Below, piece by piece: positions 6,030 to 6,581 of a DNA stretch of 6,581 bases. The notes beneath the pieces were generated by a model that was not told where the DNA came from, searched no databases, and saw only the letters and a list, made by a program, of their open reading frames with translations. Source of the DNA: Bacillota bacterium. Its GTDB lineage: Bacteria; Bacillota; Dethiobacteria; Dethiobacterales; Dethiobacteraceae. Within the stretch, counting starts at the first letter, position 1, and the number at the start of each line of letters is the position of its first letter. The stretch is from contig DUUE01000356.1 in the NCBI GenBank assembly GCA_012841735.1, positions 1 to 6,581 of the forward strand, read 5' to 3'. Made by a program: the position numbers and the translations under genes.

Positions 6030-6230
6030 TCAGCCCATCCCTCCCTGAGCACTGGGACAGATATCACAGGCGCTTGCAGGTGAGCTGCCTTTGTTCAGGT
6101 TAAATTTATAAACCTCCTGCAGTGACCGGCTCCTGCACTCCGGACAGGTAACACTGTTTTTGTCGGCGCTTTTGATAAAAACTTCAAAATTGGCTCCACA
6201 GGATTTGCAGTTGTATTCATAAGTGGGCAT
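6030..6230 (-). CDS. FmdB-family small zinc-ribbon protein
   Basis: This 66-residue protein begins MPTYEYNCKSCG, the diagnostic start of the FmdB/putative regulatory zinc-ribbon family. The first pair of metal ligands is C8 and C11 and the second is C29 and C32 (CPEC), giving one zinc ribbon. A third CxxC pair, C55 and C58 (CDIC), lies in the flexible tail rich in Gly, Ser and Ala. The family name comes from a gene of the formamidase region in Methylophilus; the molecular role of most members is unknown and a transcriptional role has been suggested rather than shown generally. ATG 6230 is chosen because AGGAGG at 6243-6238 precedes it by 7 bases; the frame is open further upstream to 6293, but that would cross the predicted promoter. 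It appears to be a single-gene unit with its own promoter, downstream of transketolase on the same strand. Confidence 0.9.
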   Translation of the reverse strand: MPTYEYNCKSCGANFEVFIKSADKNSVTCPECRSRSLQEVYKFNLNKGSSPASACDICPSAQGGMG

Positions 6231-6248
6231 TCTGACACCTCCTCGCGC

Positions 6249-6265
6249 ATACCTATATAGGGTAT
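6249..6265. repeat. Imperfect palindrome at the predicted transcript start of the FmdB-like gene
   Basis: ATACC (6249-6253) and GGTAT (6261-6265) flank TATATAG. The inner CCTATATAGG (6252-6261) is a perfect palindrome, and the whole would be symmetric but for one extra G. It sits at about +1 to +17 of the predicted transcript, a common operator position. Part of this may be chance in AT-rich DNA. Confidence 0.3.
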
Positions 6266-6271
6266 AAATTA

Positions 6272-6300
6272 ATTGTACGTGAGAAGATCTCACCTGTCAA
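6272..6300 (-). promoter_or_regulatory. Strong predicted promoter of the FmdB-like gene, with an inverted repeat in its spacer
   Basis: On the minus strand a perfect -35 TTGACA (6300-6295) and a near-consensus -10 TACAAT (6277-6272) are separated by the ideal 17 bases. The -35 overlaps the transketolase stop codon. The spacer contains a perfect inverted repeat, GTGAGA (6279-6284) and TCTCAC (6288-6293) around AGA, placed where a bound repressor would block RNA polymerase. The predicted leader is about 35 bases and includes the AGGAGG ribosome binding site. Confidence 0.68.
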
Positions 6301-6581
6301 GTTTCCTGCCGTGCCAAAAGTTCCAATGCTTTTCGCACAATGTTCTCCACTGTAAATCCGTATTTTTCCATCAGCACTTCTCCGGGTGCGGAAGCCCCAA
6401 ACTGTTCCATGGCAATAACTGCGCCTTCACTGCCGGTAAACTGCAGCCAGCCCAGGGAGCAGCCCGCTTCCACGGCAAGCCGTTTTTTGACGGCGGCAGG
6501 AAGCACTTCCTCGCGATAGGCTTCATCCTGTGCCATAAATAATTCCCAGCTAACCATGCTGACAACACGTGCATCCACGCC
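6297..6581 (-). CDS. tkt: Transketolase, C-terminal part (5' end outside window)
   Basis: This is the last 94 residues of a thiamine-diphosphate-dependent transketolase, which moves two-carbon ketol units between sugar phosphates in the non-oxidative pentose phosphate pathway. The fragment covers the C-terminal domain, beginning GVDARVVSMVSWELF, then the stretch AVEAGCSLGW and the conserved GASAPGEVLMEKYGFT, followed by the final helix VENIVRKALELL. These match the end of full-length transketolases of about 660 residues rather than pyruvate dehydrogenase E1-beta. The thiamine-binding and Pyr domains lie beyond the right edge. The first in-window codon is Gly and the frame is open to the edge; the GTG at 6578 is an internal valine, not a start. 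The stop is TGA at 6299-6297. No terminator separates it from the FmdB-like gene, so some read-through into that gene is possible. Confidence 0.93.
   Translation of the reverse strand, partial: GVDARVVSMVSWELFMAQDEAYREEVLPAAVKKRLAVEAGCSLGWLQFTGSEGAVIAMEQFGASAPGEVLMEKYGFTVENIVRKALELLARQET

Noticed and set aside
5267..6067. Minus-strand 266-codon open frame opposite the flavodiiron gene
   Set aside because: It lies mostly antisense to a certain flavodiiron coding region, crosses the bidirectional terminator, overlaps the end of the FmdB-like gene, and has no recognisable protein features.
6231..6293. N-terminal extension of the FmdB-like protein to 6293
   Set aside because: It would cover the predicted promoter, while AGGAGG is ideally spaced before ATG 6230 and the family always begins MPxYEY.

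Overview
The window looks like ordinary chromosome from an anaerobic, low-to-moderate-GC Gram-positive-type bacterium (Bacillota, perhaps Clostridia or Negativicutes). This is inferred from the gene types: a 3D-domain cell-wall protein, a class A flavodiiron protein, a BcrA-type exporter and a small FmdB zinc ribbon. Strong AGGAGG-type ribosome binding sites and A-tract/T-tract bidirectional terminators agree with it. Genus cannot be told from the sequence.

Layout from left to right. (1) The 3' end of a plus-strand gene encoding a 3D (double-psi beta-barrel) domain, closed by a strong bidirectional terminator at 316-350. (2) A convergent minus-strand gene for a GPH-family (MelB-like) sugar/cation symporter. 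Its promoter and a 25-bp palindrome, a likely operator, lie at 1867-1920. (3) A minus-strand three-gene operon read from about 4640 down to 2000: an ABC ATPase of the BcrA/NatA type, an ABC-2 permease overlapping it by 4 bp, and an unrecognised membrane-anchored extracytoplasmic protein. (4) Divergent from it, a plus-strand flavodiiron protein gene with its own terminator. (5) A minus-strand FmdB-type zinc-ribbon gene with a near-consensus promoter that carries an inverted repeat in its spacer. (6) The 3' end of a minus-strand transketolase gene running off the right edge.

How the genes work together: the three ABC-operon genes probably form one machine at the membrane, an exporter or self-protection pump with an extracellular accessory part. 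The flavodiiron protein is a stand-alone O2/NO detoxification enzyme that needs an external rubredoxin or similar donor, and none is encoded here. The symporter, zinc ribbon and transketolase look like separate transcription units. No rRNA, tRNA, CRISPR array, insertion sequence or phage gene was seen. The longest stretches without a gene (about 180-195 bases at 1819-1999 and 4557-4750) hold promoters and palindromes. I found no clearly new multi-gene system. The best leads are the unrecognised third protein of the ABC operon and the palindromes in the promoter regions.
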